64,000 nucleotides of DNA, taken from the NCBI GenBank assembly GCA_934230325.1, contig CAKQEP010000001.1, forward strand, positions 62,001 through 126,000. The letters are read 5' to 3'. The position numbers and the translations under genes are program-made. This stretch comes from an uncultured Clostridia bacterium (GTDB lineage: Bacteria > Bacillota > Clostridia > Christensenellales > CAG-314). Positions 1 to 8,695 of the stretch are shown one piece after another (the first letter of the stretch is position 1; every line of letters starts with the position of its first letter). A model generated the notes under the pieces. That model saw nothing but the letters and a program-made list of their open reading frames with translations, was not told the DNA's origin and did not search any database.

Positions 1-837
1 GTCTTTTGCGTCATTCATCATCTTTGACAAAACCTCCTCCGTCAACTCTTCCGGAGTTGACGCGCCTGCTATGAGACCGATACATTTTTTATTTGATACG
101 TCCGGCAATTGCGTTGCGTCCTGTATCCATATAGTATTTTTGTTGTTTGCTGAGGCAATATTAAACAACTTTGACGTATTGCTGCTGTTTTTGCCGCCTA
201 CAACGACTACAAAATCACTGTTTTTGGAACAGTACTCGGCAAATTGCTGTCGATCTTTTGTAGTATAGCAAATTGTATTAAAAAATTCAAGTATTTGAGA
301 GTGATAAGACACAATATTTTTCAAAGTTTCATTTACCTTGTCGTTATCAAAGGTGGTTTGAAACAAAACGAGAATATTTTTATCGGTATTTAACGATAGT
401 TTTCCGTTGCCGTCATATATAATCGCAGTATTATCACACCAGCCGTTTATGCCTATAATTTCGGGGTGCAAAGCGTCTCCCACTAATACTATTTTGAAAC
501 CTTTTTGAAAGTATTCTTGCGCCTTGTTTTGTATGTTTTTGACAAAAGCGCAGGTAGCGTCAATGATTTCGACTCCCGTTTGGCGGCAAAAATCGTAAAC
601 CTGCGGCGGTGCGCCGTGACTGCGAATTATCAGTTTGTCGCCTTTCTGCAATACGGACAAATCGTCAATGACCGTTATCCCCGCTTTTTGTATTGCGTCG
701 ACAACCTTAGCATTGTGCACTATTTCGCCCAAACAGTAAACTTTTTTGCCTATATTTGGTTTAGCGGACAAAGCCATATTTATCGCTCTTTTTACGCCGT
801 TGCAAAACCCTTTATTTTTGCTTACGATTATTTTCAT
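1..837 (-). CDS. ispH: 4-hydroxy-3-methylbut-2-enyl diphosphate reductase, partial at the window edge
   Basis: This is the last enzyme of the MEP isoprenoid pathway, a [4Fe-4S] reductase making IPP and DMAPP from HMBPP. I translated it directly from the minus strand: it starts MKIIVSKNKGFCNGVKRAI and shows the three cluster cysteines in GFCNGV, DATCAFV and NTICYTT, plus SHGAPP and HPEI active-site segments. The visible 279 residues cover the whole IspH domain and the frame is still open at base 1. In many Clostridia ispH is fused to ribosomal protein S1 repeats, so a C-terminal extension beyond the window is possible but not seen. Its ATG overlaps the plsC stop (ATGA), suggesting translational coupling. 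The identity is very secure. Confidence 0.96.
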   Translation of the reverse strand, partial: MKIIVSKNKGFCNGVKRAINMALSAKPNIGKKVYCLGEIVHNAKVVDAIQKAGITVIDDLSVLQKGDKLIIRSHGAPPQVYDFCRQTGVEIIDATCAFVKNIQNKAQEYFQKGFKIVLVGDALHPEIIGINGWCDNTAIIYDGNGKLSLNTDKNILVLFQTTFDNDKVNETLKNIVSYHSQILEFFNTICYTTKDRQQFAEYCSKNSDFVVVVGGKNSSNTSKLFNIASANNKNTIWIQDATQLPDVSNKKCIGLIAGASTPEELTEEVLSKMMNDAKD

Positions 838-1460
838 TTTATTTTAGGCAGAAAATCCCTTTCAAAATATTCTTTTAATTCCGTTATAGCTTTCTTTATG
901 GTTTCGGTGGCGTCGCAAAGCGATTCATGCGTGGGCTTTTGGCCGTAATATTTATCAAAACTTATCAAATCTCCCACGACGATATAAGTCAACCCCTTTA
1001 CTTTGCCTTTTTTATTTTTTTTATGCCAAAAATACATAGGGCAAATAGGCGTCTTTGTCATTATACTCAACATAACCGCGCCTTCTTTAAAGGGCAAAAA
1101 CTCCGACGAGTCAAAATTGCGCGTCCCTTCGGGAAAAATAAACATACTGTTGCCGTTTTTAAGCGCAGTTAGTGATTTTTTAATCGCGCCTATATCTGCT
1201 TCGCCTCTGTCTACCGCAATATAACCTAATTTGTCAAGCATTTTTTTAAAAACGGGTTTTTTGACAAATTCCTTTTTGTAAACAAAGATAGGCGCGTATT
1301 TTGTATTAGCCAAAAAAGTCACGGCGTCCCAGTTGGAAGTATGGTTGGCGCAAAATATTACTTTGTCGACGGGTAATTTGTTTTTGTTGACTATCACGGT
1401 TTTGTGCGTTAATTTTATCCACCAGCCGCCCCAAAAGCGTAATTTATCTATATACAACAT
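834..1460 (-). CDS. plsC: 1-acyl-sn-glycerol-3-phosphate acyltransferase
   Basis: This is a membrane-associated acyltransferase that adds the second acyl chain of phosphatidic acid. At 208 residues it is typical for the short clostridial form. The catalytic NHx4D motif is NHTSNWD (His40, Asp45) and the acyl-acceptor motif FPEGTR is at 109-114. It lies between cmk and ispH, a conserved clostridial order. Its ATG overlaps the cmk stop as TAATG, so it is probably translated by coupling, as no separate Shine-Dalgarno (SD) sequence is evident. The family is certain. The exact substrate (lysophosphatidate rather than another acyl acceptor) is inferred. Confidence 0.9.
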   Translation of the reverse strand: MLYIDKLRFWGGWWIKLTHKTVIVNKNKLPVDKVIFCANHTSNWDAVTFLANTKYAPIFVYKKEFVKKPVFKKMLDKLGYIAVDRGEADIGAIKKSLTALKNGNSMFIFPEGTRNFDSSEFLPFKEGAVMLSIMTKTPICPMYFWHKKNKKGKVKGLTYIVVGDLISFDKYYGQKPTHESLCDATETIKKAITELKEYFERDFLPKIK

Positions 1461-2128
1461 TATATAATTTTATCTCTTTTGAGCATTCTGTCGATTTTTG
1501 CCACGACTTCTTCCGCCGTCATATCGGAAGAATCTATTTCTACAGCGTCTATCGCCTTGCGAAGCGGAGCAAGCGCGCGCGTTGAGTCTTGCGTGTCGCG
1601 TTCTATCATGTCCGCAAGAATCGTTTTAAGGTCAACCGTTTTGCCCCTTGCTACTAATTCCTTGTATCTTCTTTCTGCCCTTACTTCCGGCTTTGCCGTC
1701 AAAAATATTTTAAGGTCGGCGTTTGGTAAAACATAAGTTCCTATATCCCTTCCGTCGATTACGCAATTGTTTTTAGAAGCGATTTCTCTTTGCCAATCGA
1801 CAAGGCGGAATCTGCAAGCAGGCACTGCCGATACGTCGCTAGCGTACTTGCTGATGTCGGGTTCTCTTATTTCCTTAGAAACGTCTATGGAATCGAGATA
1901 TATGTGTTGTTCTCCGTCAATATACTTTATATCGAGAATAATTCTCGACAGCAAATCTTTAAATTCCGTACCATAATACAAATCAATGCCCGTACGTTTA
2001 ACTTTCAATCCTACCGCGCGATACATTGCGCCCGTATCGAGATATATCATATTGTGTTTTTTAGCCAGCATTTTTGCAACGGTGCTTTTGCCTGCGCCGC
2101 TCGGTCCGTCTATCGCTATGTTTATCAT
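1460..2128 (-). CDS. cmk: Cytidylate kinase
   Basis: This enzyme phosphorylates CMP and dCMP using ATP in pyrimidine nucleotide salvage and supply. The 222-residue length is normal. The P-loop GPSGAGKST is at residues 8-16, followed by the LDTGAMYRA nucleoside-binding segment, and GRDIGTYV lies in the core. The start has a good SD sequence (GGAGG) and overlaps the end of aroH by four bases. It heads the cmk-plsC-ispH cluster, whose order is conserved in Clostridia. Confidence 0.96.
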   Translation of the reverse strand: MINIAIDGPSGAGKSTVAKMLAKKHNMIYLDTGAMYRAVGLKVKRTGIDLYYGTEFKDLLSRIILDIKYIDGEQHIYLDSIDVSKEIREPDISKYASDVSAVPACRFRLVDWQREIASKNNCVIDGRDIGTYVLPNADLKIFLTAKPEVRAERRYKELVARGKTVDLKTILADMIERDTQDSTRALAPLRKAIDAVEIDSSDMTAEEVVAKIDRMLKRDKII

Positions 2129-2484
2129 ATTAAATCCTCCCGTAGTTTAATTGCTTTTTTTAAATAAATATGTTTAATTTTTGATTTTGGTATCTTTTTT
2201 TCGCATACAATCAATACTCGCACGCACAACGGCAAAAAACTTTCCGTAACGTGTTCCCTGACGCAAAACAGAGGTACGCATGCCGCGTCTGAATACGCTG
2301 TTCTCAATTCCGTTGCGGGGTTGCCGCTTTTGATGTCGGGCGTACAACTAAATATAATATGCGAAAAATGCCTAAATTTAAGGTTGTTTTTTGATATGAT
2401 TTCGTCAAAAAGCAGTTGTACCGCCTCGCGCATATCTCGATTTGTATCGCAATCCAAAGTAATTGCTCCGCGTATTGCCGACAT
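2125..2484 (-). CDS. aroH: Chorismate mutase, AroH class
   Basis: This small trimeric enzyme rearranges chorismate to prephenate for phenylalanine and tyrosine synthesis. All active-site residues known from the Bacillus subtilis enzyme have counterparts: Arg5, Glu77, Arg89, Tyr107 and Arg115 (B. subtilis 7, 78, 90, 108, 116). The landmarks IRGA, SCTPD and KHIYLKKA are present. The length of 119 residues is usual. A strong SD sequence (AAGGAG) precedes the ATG. It sits between baiN and cmk and overlaps cmk. No other aromatic amino-acid gene is in the window. Confidence 0.92.
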   Translation of the reverse strand: MSAIRGAITLDCDTNRDMREAVQLLFDEIISKNNLKFRHFSHIIFSCTPDIKSGNPATELRTAYSDAACVPLFCVREHVTESFLPLCVRVLIVCEKKIPKSKIKHIYLKKAIKLREDLI

Positions 2485-2486
2485 AT

Positions 2487-3713
2487 TTACTCCTTTGCCG
2501 CATTAAGTCCCGCAAGATACCCCGTAGAAAAGGCTATTTGCAAATTGAATCCGCCCGTCAATGCGTCCACGTCTATCAACTCGCCGCAAAAATAAAGATT
2601 TTTAACTATTTTGCTCTCCATTGTCGACGGATTTATTTCCTTAACGTCGACGCCGCCGCTGGTAATTATCGCCGTATCGGGACAATCGAACCCCGTCACG
2701 TCAAAAGTCAACGCTTTAAGCAATTCGCAAAGCGACTTTCTCTCGGCTTTAGTGACGGAATTTACCTCTTTTTCGGGCTCGATACCACAACGCTTAACAA
2801 CATAATCGGCAAGCGATTTAGGCAATAACAGATTAAGTCCGTTTTTAAATTCTTTGTTTTTAAACTCAGCAAAATCTCGCAATATACGCTCGTCAAGACG
2901 TTGCAAACTCAAAGCGGGTTTTAAATCAACGGAAAGTTTGAGCGTGTCCGTAGGCAATTTGCAAGCGTAAGCAGACAACGTTAAAGCCGTAGGACCGGAT
3001 ATTCCTTCGTGCGTAAACATCAACTCCCCGAATTCTTCTTTTATCGTTTTGCCGTTTTGCAAGAGTTTGAGATTTATGTTTTTTAACGTCAGTCCTTGCA
3101 ACCCTGTTTTTTGCGCAGTCGCAAAACCTATCAAACTCGGTTTGGGTAAAATCAATTTATGACCTAACGATTTTGCAAAACAATAGCCGTCGCCCGTACT
3201 TCCCGTCGCTTTGTAATAGTTTCCGCCCGTTGCTAATACTACTTTGTCAGAAATAGTAGTATCAAAATCGCTTTTTATTATAAATTTTCCGTCATTTTGA
3301 TGTTGTATTGCGGTTATTTTTTTGTTAAGAACAATTTGCACTCTGTTTTTGGCAAGCAATTTTTCAAGACATTTTATTATATCGGACGATTTATCCGATG
3401 CGGGAAAAACTCTGCTGCCACGTTCCGTTTTTAACGGACAACCGTTTAAATTAAACAAATCCTCTACCTTTGCAGTGTCAAATGCGTTTATTGCGGGATA
3501 CAAAAACTTGGGGTTGGTCGTTACGTTTTTTAAAAAAGTTTCGTTGTCGCATGCGTTTGTTACGTTACATCTGCCTTTTCCCGTAATAAACAATTTTTTA
3601 CCGAGTTTTTCGTTTTTGTCTATTAAAACGATTTTGCAATTCTTATTGTTCTGCGCCGCCGTTATCGCCGCAAGCATGCCCGCCGCGCCGCCGCCCACAA
3701 TCGTAATCGTCAT
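2487..3713 (-). CDS. FAD-dependent oxidoreductase of the BaiN/YhiN (HI0933) family
   Basis: This is a flavoprotein with an N-terminal dinucleotide-binding fold (VGGGAAGM, residues 6-13), the GKKLFITGKGRCNVTN segment typical of the HI0933 family, and a C-terminal GGVDVKEI/GGFNLQIAFSTG region closing the FAD site. The 408-residue length is normal. Its physiological substrate is unknown in most species; some gut Clostridia use a member (BaiN) on bile-acid intermediates, which cannot be inferred here. Position next to cmk is a conserved clostridial arrangement. It directly follows surE and precedes aroH with almost no spacing. Confidence 0.88.
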   Translation of the reverse strand: MTITIVGGGAAGMLAAITAAQNNKNCKIVLIDKNEKLGKKLFITGKGRCNVTNACDNETFLKNVTTNPKFLYPAINAFDTAKVEDLFNLNGCPLKTERGSRVFPASDKSSDIIKCLEKLLAKNRVQIVLNKKITAIQHQNDGKFIIKSDFDTTISDKVVLATGGNYYKATGSTGDGYCFAKSLGHKLILPKPSLIGFATAQKTGLQGLTLKNINLKLLQNGKTIKEEFGELMFTHEGISGPTALTLSAYACKLPTDTLKLSVDLKPALSLQRLDERILRDFAEFKNKEFKNGLNLLLPKSLADYVVKRCGIEPEKEVNSVTKAERKSLCELLKALTFDVTGFDCPDTAIITSGGVDVKEINPSTMESKIVKNLYFCGELIDVDALTGGFNLQIAFSTGYLAGLNAAKE

Positions 3714-3714
3714 T

Positions 3715-4473
3715 TTAAAACTTACCTTTTAGGTCGTTTAACGCCTTATAATCGCATATATCGGACAACAAAGGCGTTACCGTTACGTAATTTTGCCCAA
3801 TGTAATATGCGTCTGTTTCCTCATGCTCGTCAAAAGCCGCAAAATCGCCGGCAAGACAATAACCCGTTCTTCCGTCTTCGGGAGAAACGTATTTTTCGTA
3901 CACGTCCTCAAAAAACCTTCTGCCGTAAGGCACGATTTTTGTTCCTTTGATTTGAGCAAAAGGCACGTTTGGTACGTTTACGTTAAAAAAACTACCTTTT
4001 AAGTCAATCGACATAAATTTGTCGAGATTTTCCGTAATATAACGGCAAGTAGCGTCAAAATGCGCCGTTGCTCCATCGTTGTGCGGCACTGCGCATGACA
4101 ATGCAATCGATTTAAAACCGAGTACGGCAGCCTCGCGAGCCGCTCCTACCGTTCCGCTGTAATGCACGTCAAAAGTAAGATTTGGTCCTATATTAGGTCC
4201 GGAAATTACCGCGTCGGGTTTAAAACAAAAAAATTCTATTCCGAATCTCACGCAATCTGCGGGTGAACCGGACAAAGCGTATGCTTCTTTTGCGCCTTTA
4301 ATATCGATTTTGTTAAAAAACATCGGACGTCTAAAAGTCATACTATGGCTAAATCCCGACTTTTGACAATCGGGAACAACGACAAAAACTTCGTTGTTTT
4401 TGCCGAGATATTCTACCAAAAGTTTCAAGCCTTCGCTTTGATATCCGTCGTCATTACTTACAAAAATTTTCAT
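3715..4473 (-). CDS. surE: 5'/3'-nucleotidase SurE
   Basis: This metal-dependent phosphatase acts on nucleoside monophosphates. The N-terminus MKIFVSNDDG carries the paired metal-binding aspartates (Asp8, Asp9), followed by SGFSHS, the SGSPADCV segment and SGPNIGPNL with the metal-binding Asn. I chose the ATG at 4473, giving 252 residues, because family members begin MKI/MRI and AGGTG lies just upstream. An in-frame GTG six bases earlier directly abuts the rluB stop and is an alternative. Its place between rluB and baiN suggests co-transcription. Confidence 0.93.
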   Translation of the reverse strand: MKIFVSNDDGYQSEGLKLLVEYLGKNNEVFVVVPDCQKSGFSHSMTFRRPMFFNKIDIKGAKEAYALSGSPADCVRFGIEFFCFKPDAVISGPNIGPNLTFDVHYSGTVGAAREAAVLGFKSIALSCAVPHNDGATAHFDATCRYITENLDKFMSIDLKGSFFNVNVPNVPFAQIKGTKIVPYGRRFFEDVYEKYVSPEDGRTGYCLAGDFAAFDEHEETDAYYIGQNYVTVTPLLSDICDYKALNDLKGKF

Positions 4474-4479
4474 ATACAC

Positions 4480-5184
4480 CTACAACGATAACAAATATTC
4501 TATTTCTTTATCGTTTAAAAATCTGTATTTGCCGCGAGAAACGCCGCCGAGTCTTATTTCCCCTTCTGCAACGCGTTTTAAAAATACGACGGTTTTTCCT
4601 ATGCTGTCAAACATACGTCTTACCTGACGATTTTTGCCTTCGTAAATCACCAACTCCAGCCGCGTAAATTTTTCCCCTTCTTCCATGACGGTAACTTTTG
4701 CGGGAGCGGTTTTTTTGCCGTCCAACAGTATTCCGTCGGAAAGTTTTTTAATTTCCTCTTGCGATATCCCGCCTTCGATTTTGACCGCGTACGTTTTTGG
4801 AATTTGGCAAGACGGGTGCATCAATTTTTGCGCAACGTCGCCGTTTGTGGTAAGAATAAGCAAACCTTCCGTATCGTAATCTAATCTGCCAACAGGAAAC
4901 AGCCTTGCGTTGATATCGATTAAATCCATTACGGTTTTTCTGCCGAGATCGTCTTTTACCGTGCAAACGTACCCTTTAGGCTTATGCAACATTATGTAAT
5001 AATCTCTGCGTTTGTATTTTATTCTTTTGCCGTCAACGGTTACGTTGTCGTTGATTTCGTCAATATCTATCCCTAATTTATCTACCGTTTTGCCGTTTAC
5101 CTTGACTTTACCGTCTACAATCAGTTGATCGCAAGCGCGGCGACTTGCAACGCCGCACCCTGCAAGATATTTGTTTATCCTCAT
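4480..5184 (-). CDS. rluB: rRNA pseudouridine synthase, RsuA/RluB family
   Basis: This enzyme isomerises specific uridines in ribosomal RNA. It has an N-terminal S4 RNA-binding domain (about residues 1-60) and the catalytic GRLDYDTEGLL motif with the active-site Asp. The start at 5184 is chosen for the SD sequence GAGG and because MRINKYLAGCG is the usual S4 N-terminus; an in-frame start further upstream would overlap dacB. In Bacillus and many Clostridia the order is dacB-spmA-spmB-rluB. Here rluB follows dacB directly, so spmA and spmB are missing at this place. Confidence 0.93.
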   Translation of the reverse strand: MRINKYLAGCGVASRRACDQLIVDGKVKVNGKTVDKLGIDIDEINDNVTVDGKRIKYKRRDYYIMLHKPKGYVCTVKDDLGRKTVMDLIDINARLFPVGRLDYDTEGLLILTTNGDVAQKLMHPSCQIPKTYAVKIEGGISQEEIKKLSDGILLDGKKTAPAKVTVMEEGEKFTRLELVIYEGKNRQVRRMFDSIGKTVVFLKRVAEGEIRLGGVSRGKYRFLNDKEIEYLLSL

Positions 5185-5215
5185 AAATTCCTCAAAAATA
5201 AAAAATGACAGCGTA

Positions 5216-6280
5216 TCAATCGCTATCATTTATAATACTTAATTGTGAGGAAAAAATCAACTTATTTGCAAAGGTAATTTCAATTTTTAGTGTTTTATCA
5301 TTATTAAAGTGCAATTTTTCATTAAACAAGCCGTTTTCCGAGCCGTCTGATTTAACGGGATATTTAAACCCTTCGTCAAAACGATAAAAAACATACTTTT
5401 TGTCGCGTTGTAAGCAGAATATTTTATTTTTTTGATAAACGGTTTTAAAACGGTAATTATTAAACCCGTATTGCAATAGTTTTTGGCTTTCTTCAAACAT
5501 CGGACCGCAGTCAAGCACCACCGCAACCAACTGCATTCCGTCTTTGGTTGCGCTACCCACAAAGCATCTGCCCGCTTTTTTGGTATATCCCGTTTTTACG
5601 CCGTCAGCAAACTCAAAATTTTTTAATAGTTTGTTTTTGTTAATTATTACTCTGTCAAAATCGTATCCGTCGTTAGAAATATTTATTTTTTGAGTAGAAA
5701 CGATTTTTTTAAACAACTCGTTTTTTAACGCATAACAAGTAATCAAAGCAAGGTCGTACGCCGTCGTATAATGATTGTCGTTGTGCAATCCGTGCGGAGT
5801 AACAAAATTACTATTTTTTGCGCCTATTTTTCGTGCGGTATCGTTTAAAAGATTTGAAAAACTTTCTTTATCGCCAGAAATGTAATAAGCAAGAGCCTCC
5901 GCGCAATCGTTTCCGCTCTGCAACATAAGTCCGTACAATAATTCCGTCACTGTCAGTTTTTCGCCCGCTCTAAGATAAATACTGCTACCTTCGATTCCGA
6001 CGGCGCGTTTGTCAACCTCTATTCTTTCGGTTACGTCGCAATTTTCTATCACGGTAATAGCCGTCAGAATTTTTGTACAACTCGCCATAGGCAGTTTTTT
6101 TTCGGAATTCTTTTTAAGCAACACCCTCCCCGTAGATTGCTCCATCAATACAGCGGCCTTAGCAGTAATATCGGCGCAATCATAGGTTTTTGCTCTTACG
6201 CTGGGGTTTGTCAAAGATAAAAACACAACAGAGAAAAAAGCGCAGACAATCAGCAACCACGCCGCTAAATTTTTTCTCAT
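5216..6280 (-). CDS. dacB: D-alanyl-D-alanine carboxypeptidase (S11), DacB-like
   Basis: This is a secreted penicillin-binding protein that trims D-Ala from peptidoglycan stem peptides. It has an N-terminal signal sequence (hydrophobic, residues 6-22) and the three penicillin-binding motifs: SCTK (Ser67-Lys70), SGN (122-124) and KTG (229-231). The C-terminal beta domain of PBP5-type enzymes follows. The ATG overlaps the gerW stop (TGATG). The neighbourhood of gerW on one side and rluB on the other points to the spore-cortex enzyme DacB. That role is inferred from context, not from sequence alone. Confidence 0.9.
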   Translation of the reverse strand: MRKNLAAWLLIVCAFFSVVFLSLTNPSVRAKTYDCADITAKAAVLMEQSTGRVLLKKNSEKKLPMASCTKILTAITVIENCDVTERIEVDKRAVGIEGSSIYLRAGEKLTVTELLYGLMLQSGNDCAEALAYYISGDKESFSNLLNDTARKIGAKNSNFVTPHGLHNDNHYTTAYDLALITCYALKNELFKKIVSTQKINISNDGYDFDRVIINKNKLLKNFEFADGVKTGYTKKAGRCFVGSATKDGMQLVAVVLDCGPMFEESQKLLQYGFNNYRFKTVYQKNKIFCLQRDKKYVFYRFDEGFKYPVKSDGSENGLFNEKLHFNNDKTLKIEITFANKLIFSSQLSIINDSD

Positions 6281-6648
6281 CAGTTTTTAAACATTCCCAT
6301 CAAAGCGTCTGCAACGTCTGCAAACTTATGCAATGCGGATTCGTCGTCAAACTTGGTCAAGCTTATTCCGTCTGCGTTTACCACAAGAAACCCAACGGGC
6401 GTAAGCGTTGCGCCGCCACCGCTACCGCCGGCAAATTGATTTGCGTTATCTTTGGTTTTGTGATTTCCGTATTCTCCGCCGCCTGCCACAAAAGCAAACG
6501 ACAGTTGACTTATGGGAAAAACTGTACTTCCCGTAGCCGTTACAAACGGTTTTCCCACGATAGATTCCGTATCTGCCGCCATTCGTATGTTTCCTACCGA
6601 TGCGTCAACTATTTGTTTGATTCTGTTTTGCATTAACCCTTCTTCCAT
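6280..6648 (-). CDS. gerW: Spore protein GerW/YtfJ family
   Basis: This 122-residue protein belongs to the YtfJ family, recognised by the VGKPF start of the domain, the SFAFVAGGGEYG segment and a GGSGGGATLTPVGFL glycine-rich stretch. In Bacillus subtilis GerW localises to the inner spore membrane and is needed for normal germination; the mechanism is unclear. Here it is coupled to dacB and follows the DUF2953 gene, the same pairing as ytfI-ytfJ. Its start lies inside the end of the DUF2953 gene. Confidence 0.9.
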   Translation of the reverse strand: MEEGLMQNRIKQIVDASVGNIRMAADTESIVGKPFVTATGSTVFPISQLSFAFVAGGGEYGNHKTKDNANQFAGGSGGGATLTPVGFLVVNADGISLTKFDDESALHKFADVADALMGMFKN

Positions 6649-7162
6649 TTTTTACTCCGTTTTTAAGATATAATGCGGGAATTTTGTATAGATGCAGTAC
6701 AAAATCCGCTTTGATTTTGACGGCGTTATCCCCGTCGGTAAGCCAAAAAGCCGCCGCTGATTTTTTATTTGCCGCTTTTAGAGCATAACATAACGCAAAC
6801 ACTAATCCGTAAGAACAATAAAACAATCCGTTATTTTTTGATAAAAACATCATATCGGCGTTTACCTCTGTCGTAAGACCTTTAAAGTCAAACGCTTTCA
6901 ACAAATACAAATTTGTCGGAGCGTTGATTTTAATATCGTAAATCTTACCGCTGAACGTTTTTTTACCGTTTAAAAACAAATCAATATCGTAGCCGTTAAA
7001 GCAAATAATTATTTCGGCAATGTTAATTCCGGCAAAAGATATGTTTATGATTGTTCTTAACGGATCGGTTTGCAACAATATCTTTATCTTAGTACGGTAA
7101 GGTAAAAACAACAAAATAGTCAATACAACAAAAATACCTATTACAATCAAAAGATATTGCAT
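6605..7162 (-). CDS. DUF2953 (YtfI-like) membrane-anchored protein
   Basis: This 185-residue protein has one N-terminal transmembrane segment (QYLLIVIGIFVVLTILLFL) and a remainder with alternating hydrophobic residues. The function is unknown. It is assigned to DUF2953 because that gene normally lies directly upstream of ytfJ/gerW, as here, and the length and topology fit. I use the ATG at 7162. An in-frame ATG at 7207 lies within a terminator-like hairpin and would put an unlikely segment before the membrane anchor. Neither start has a good SD sequence. Confidence 0.75.
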   Translation of the reverse strand: MQYLLIVIGIFVVLTILLFLPYRTKIKILLQTDPLRTIINISFAGINIAEIIICFNGYDIDLFLNGKKTFSGKIYDIKINAPTNLYLLKAFDFKGLTTEVNADMMFLSKNNGLFYCSYGLVFALCYALKAANKKSAAAFWLTDGDNAVKIKADFVLHLYKIPALYLKNGVKNGRRVNAKQNQTNS

Positions 7163-7181
7163 ACTTATAGTGTTTTTAATT

Positions 7182-7212
7182 ATAAAAAAAATATGCGAAA
7201 ATCGCATATTTT
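7182..7212 (-). terminator. Hairpin terminator after scpB
   Basis: The minus strand carries an 11-bp perfect stem (AAAATATGCGA pairing with TCGCATATTTT, loop TTT) followed by a run of T residues. It lies 29 bases after the scpB stop and before the DUF2953 gene. It is A/T-rich, so it may be a partial terminator only. Confidence 0.6.
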
Positions 7213-7240
7213 AATTACTATGTTTAAAATAGTATGCTAA

Positions 7241-7891
7241 TTAAACAACTACAACGTCCTCATCCTTTAAAAAATCGGGTAAATTGTCTTGATTTGCGTT
7301 AAAGTTTTTATCGCGGTTACTATTGTAAAAATCCGTATCCACCGTGACTTCCTGCGGGGCGGACAACGATTGTATGCGCTCTAACAAATCGTCGTAATTA
7401 GGTAATTCTTTTAAAGAAGTAAGGTCAAAATGTTTTAAAAACTCGTCCGTAGTACCAAACAACAGCGGTTTTCCTATTGCGTCTTTTTTGCCGACGATTT
7501 GTATCATATTCAAGCGCGAAAGGTTTTGTATGGCATAGGTGCAATCTTTTCCTCTGATTTCTTCGATTTCTAACCTTGTCAAGGGTTGCTTGTACGCTAT
7601 TATTGCCAACGTTTCCAGCATGGCTTTGGTGAGTTCTTTCTCTCTTATCGGATTTAATACAAGCGCGACTTCGTTTACGTACTTAGAATTTGAAGAAAAC
7701 TGTAATTTATCGTTAAAGGTCAACAAATTTATGCCGCAATCGTTGTCGTATTTTTCTTTTAGTAATTCCGTCGCTTTATTTATTTCCTTAATAGAAACCG
7801 CTAATTTGTCTGCGATATCCTTTTTTTCTACTTCGTTGCCGGCAACAAAAAGTATAGATTCTATCACGTTAGCCAGCGTCTTCGTATTCAA
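7241..7891 (-). CDS. scpB: Segregation and condensation protein B
   Basis: This is the winged-helix partner of ScpA in the SMC condensin complex that organises the chromosome. Recognisable parts are the N-terminal VIESILFVAGNEV and the EIEEIRG and GKPLLFGTTDEFLKHF segments. I choose a TTG start at 7891: GGGGAGG ends nine bases upstream and the product then begins close to the usual MxxxxxIESILF. An earlier TTG at 7915 overlaps that SD sequence and is less likely. The length is then 216 residues. The gene overlaps the scpA end, so the two subunits are translationally coupled. Confidence 0.93.
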   Translation of the reverse strand: MNTKTLANVIESILFVAGNEVEKKDIADKLAVSIKEINKATELLKEKYDNDCGINLLTFNDKLQFSSNSKYVNEVALVLNPIREKELTKAMLETLAIIAYKQPLTRLEIEEIRGKDCTYAIQNLSRLNMIQIVGKKDAIGKPLLFGTTDEFLKHFDLTSLKELPNYDDLLERIQSLSAPQEVTVDTDFYNSNRDKNFNANQDNLPDFLKDEDVVVV

Positions 7892-8687
7892 TGTCAATTT
7901 CCTCCCCTTCGTCAAAGTTTCTTATTAGTATTATGTCGCCAAACTCAACTTTTTGCTCCGTTTTGATTATTTGAAGTTTTGTCAATTCTAATGCGGCAAA
8001 AAAAGTAACGACTATTTCGTTTTTGGTAGAAGTTTTTTTAAACAAGTCCAAAAAACTTATGGACTCGTTTTCCGTAAGTTTTTCTCTGATAAAAAGCATT
8101 TTGTCTTTTACCGAAAAATTTTCCTTATTTATGGCGCGTACCGTGTTTTTGTCTTGCTCGCGAATTTCTACCTTGTTTAGTATGTTTGCAAAGGCGTTAA
8201 GTAGATTGTCTAATGACAAATCCTTTACGCAGTAACGATATTCCCCCGCTTGCGCGCTCGGCTCTTTAAAAAGCCTGTCGGGATTTTCTATCGTTTTCAA
8301 CTCGTCTGCCGCCTCTCGCAACATTTTGTATTCTTCGAGTTTGCGGATAAAGAGTTTTTCCGGATCGTCGTCGATATCGGCAAAATCCGCTAAAACAGGC
8401 AACATTTTGTAGGACTTTATTTCCATCAATTCCGCCGCAATAGTCATATATTCGCTTGCTTTGTCTACGTCGAGTTGGTCCATTTGCGACAAGTATAGCA
8501 AAAACTGATTTGTGACTTCCGAAACAAAAATATCTTTGATTTCTATCTTTGCGTCTTTAACAAGTCGCAACAACAAATCGAGCGGACCGTTAAAATTGTG
8601 TATGTTGAGATTAAGCACGTTTTTTTCTTCGTACTCTATCGTTTCGGTATCGTCGATATTTTGTGTGTCTAAAACTTCTTCTTCCAT
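7869..8687 (-). CDS. scpA: Segregation and condensation protein A
   Basis: This is the kleisin subunit of the SMC-ScpAB condensin. The kleisin N-terminal signature FNGPLDLLLRLVKDAKIEI is clear, and the C-terminal winged helix (SFLDLFKKTSTKNEIVVTFFAALEL) that contacts the SMC head is present. The start at 8687 (MEEEVLD) avoids a long overlap with the M50 protease gene; the next in-frame start upstream is improbable. There is a short acidic leader before the kleisin domain. It is coupled to scpB downstream. Confidence 0.94.
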   Translation of the reverse strand: MEEEVLDTQNIDDTETIEYEEKNVLNLNIHNFNGPLDLLLRLVKDAKIEIKDIFVSEVTNQFLLYLSQMDQLDVDKASEYMTIAAELMEIKSYKMLPVLADFADIDDDPEKLFIRKLEEYKMLREAADELKTIENPDRLFKEPSAQAGEYRYCVKDLSLDNLLNAFANILNKVEIREQDKNTVRAINKENFSVKDKMLFIREKLTENESISFLDLFKKTSTKNEIVVTFFAALELTKLQIIKTEQKVEFGDIILIRNFDEGEEIDIEYEDAG

Positions 8688-8695
8688 AACGCAAA

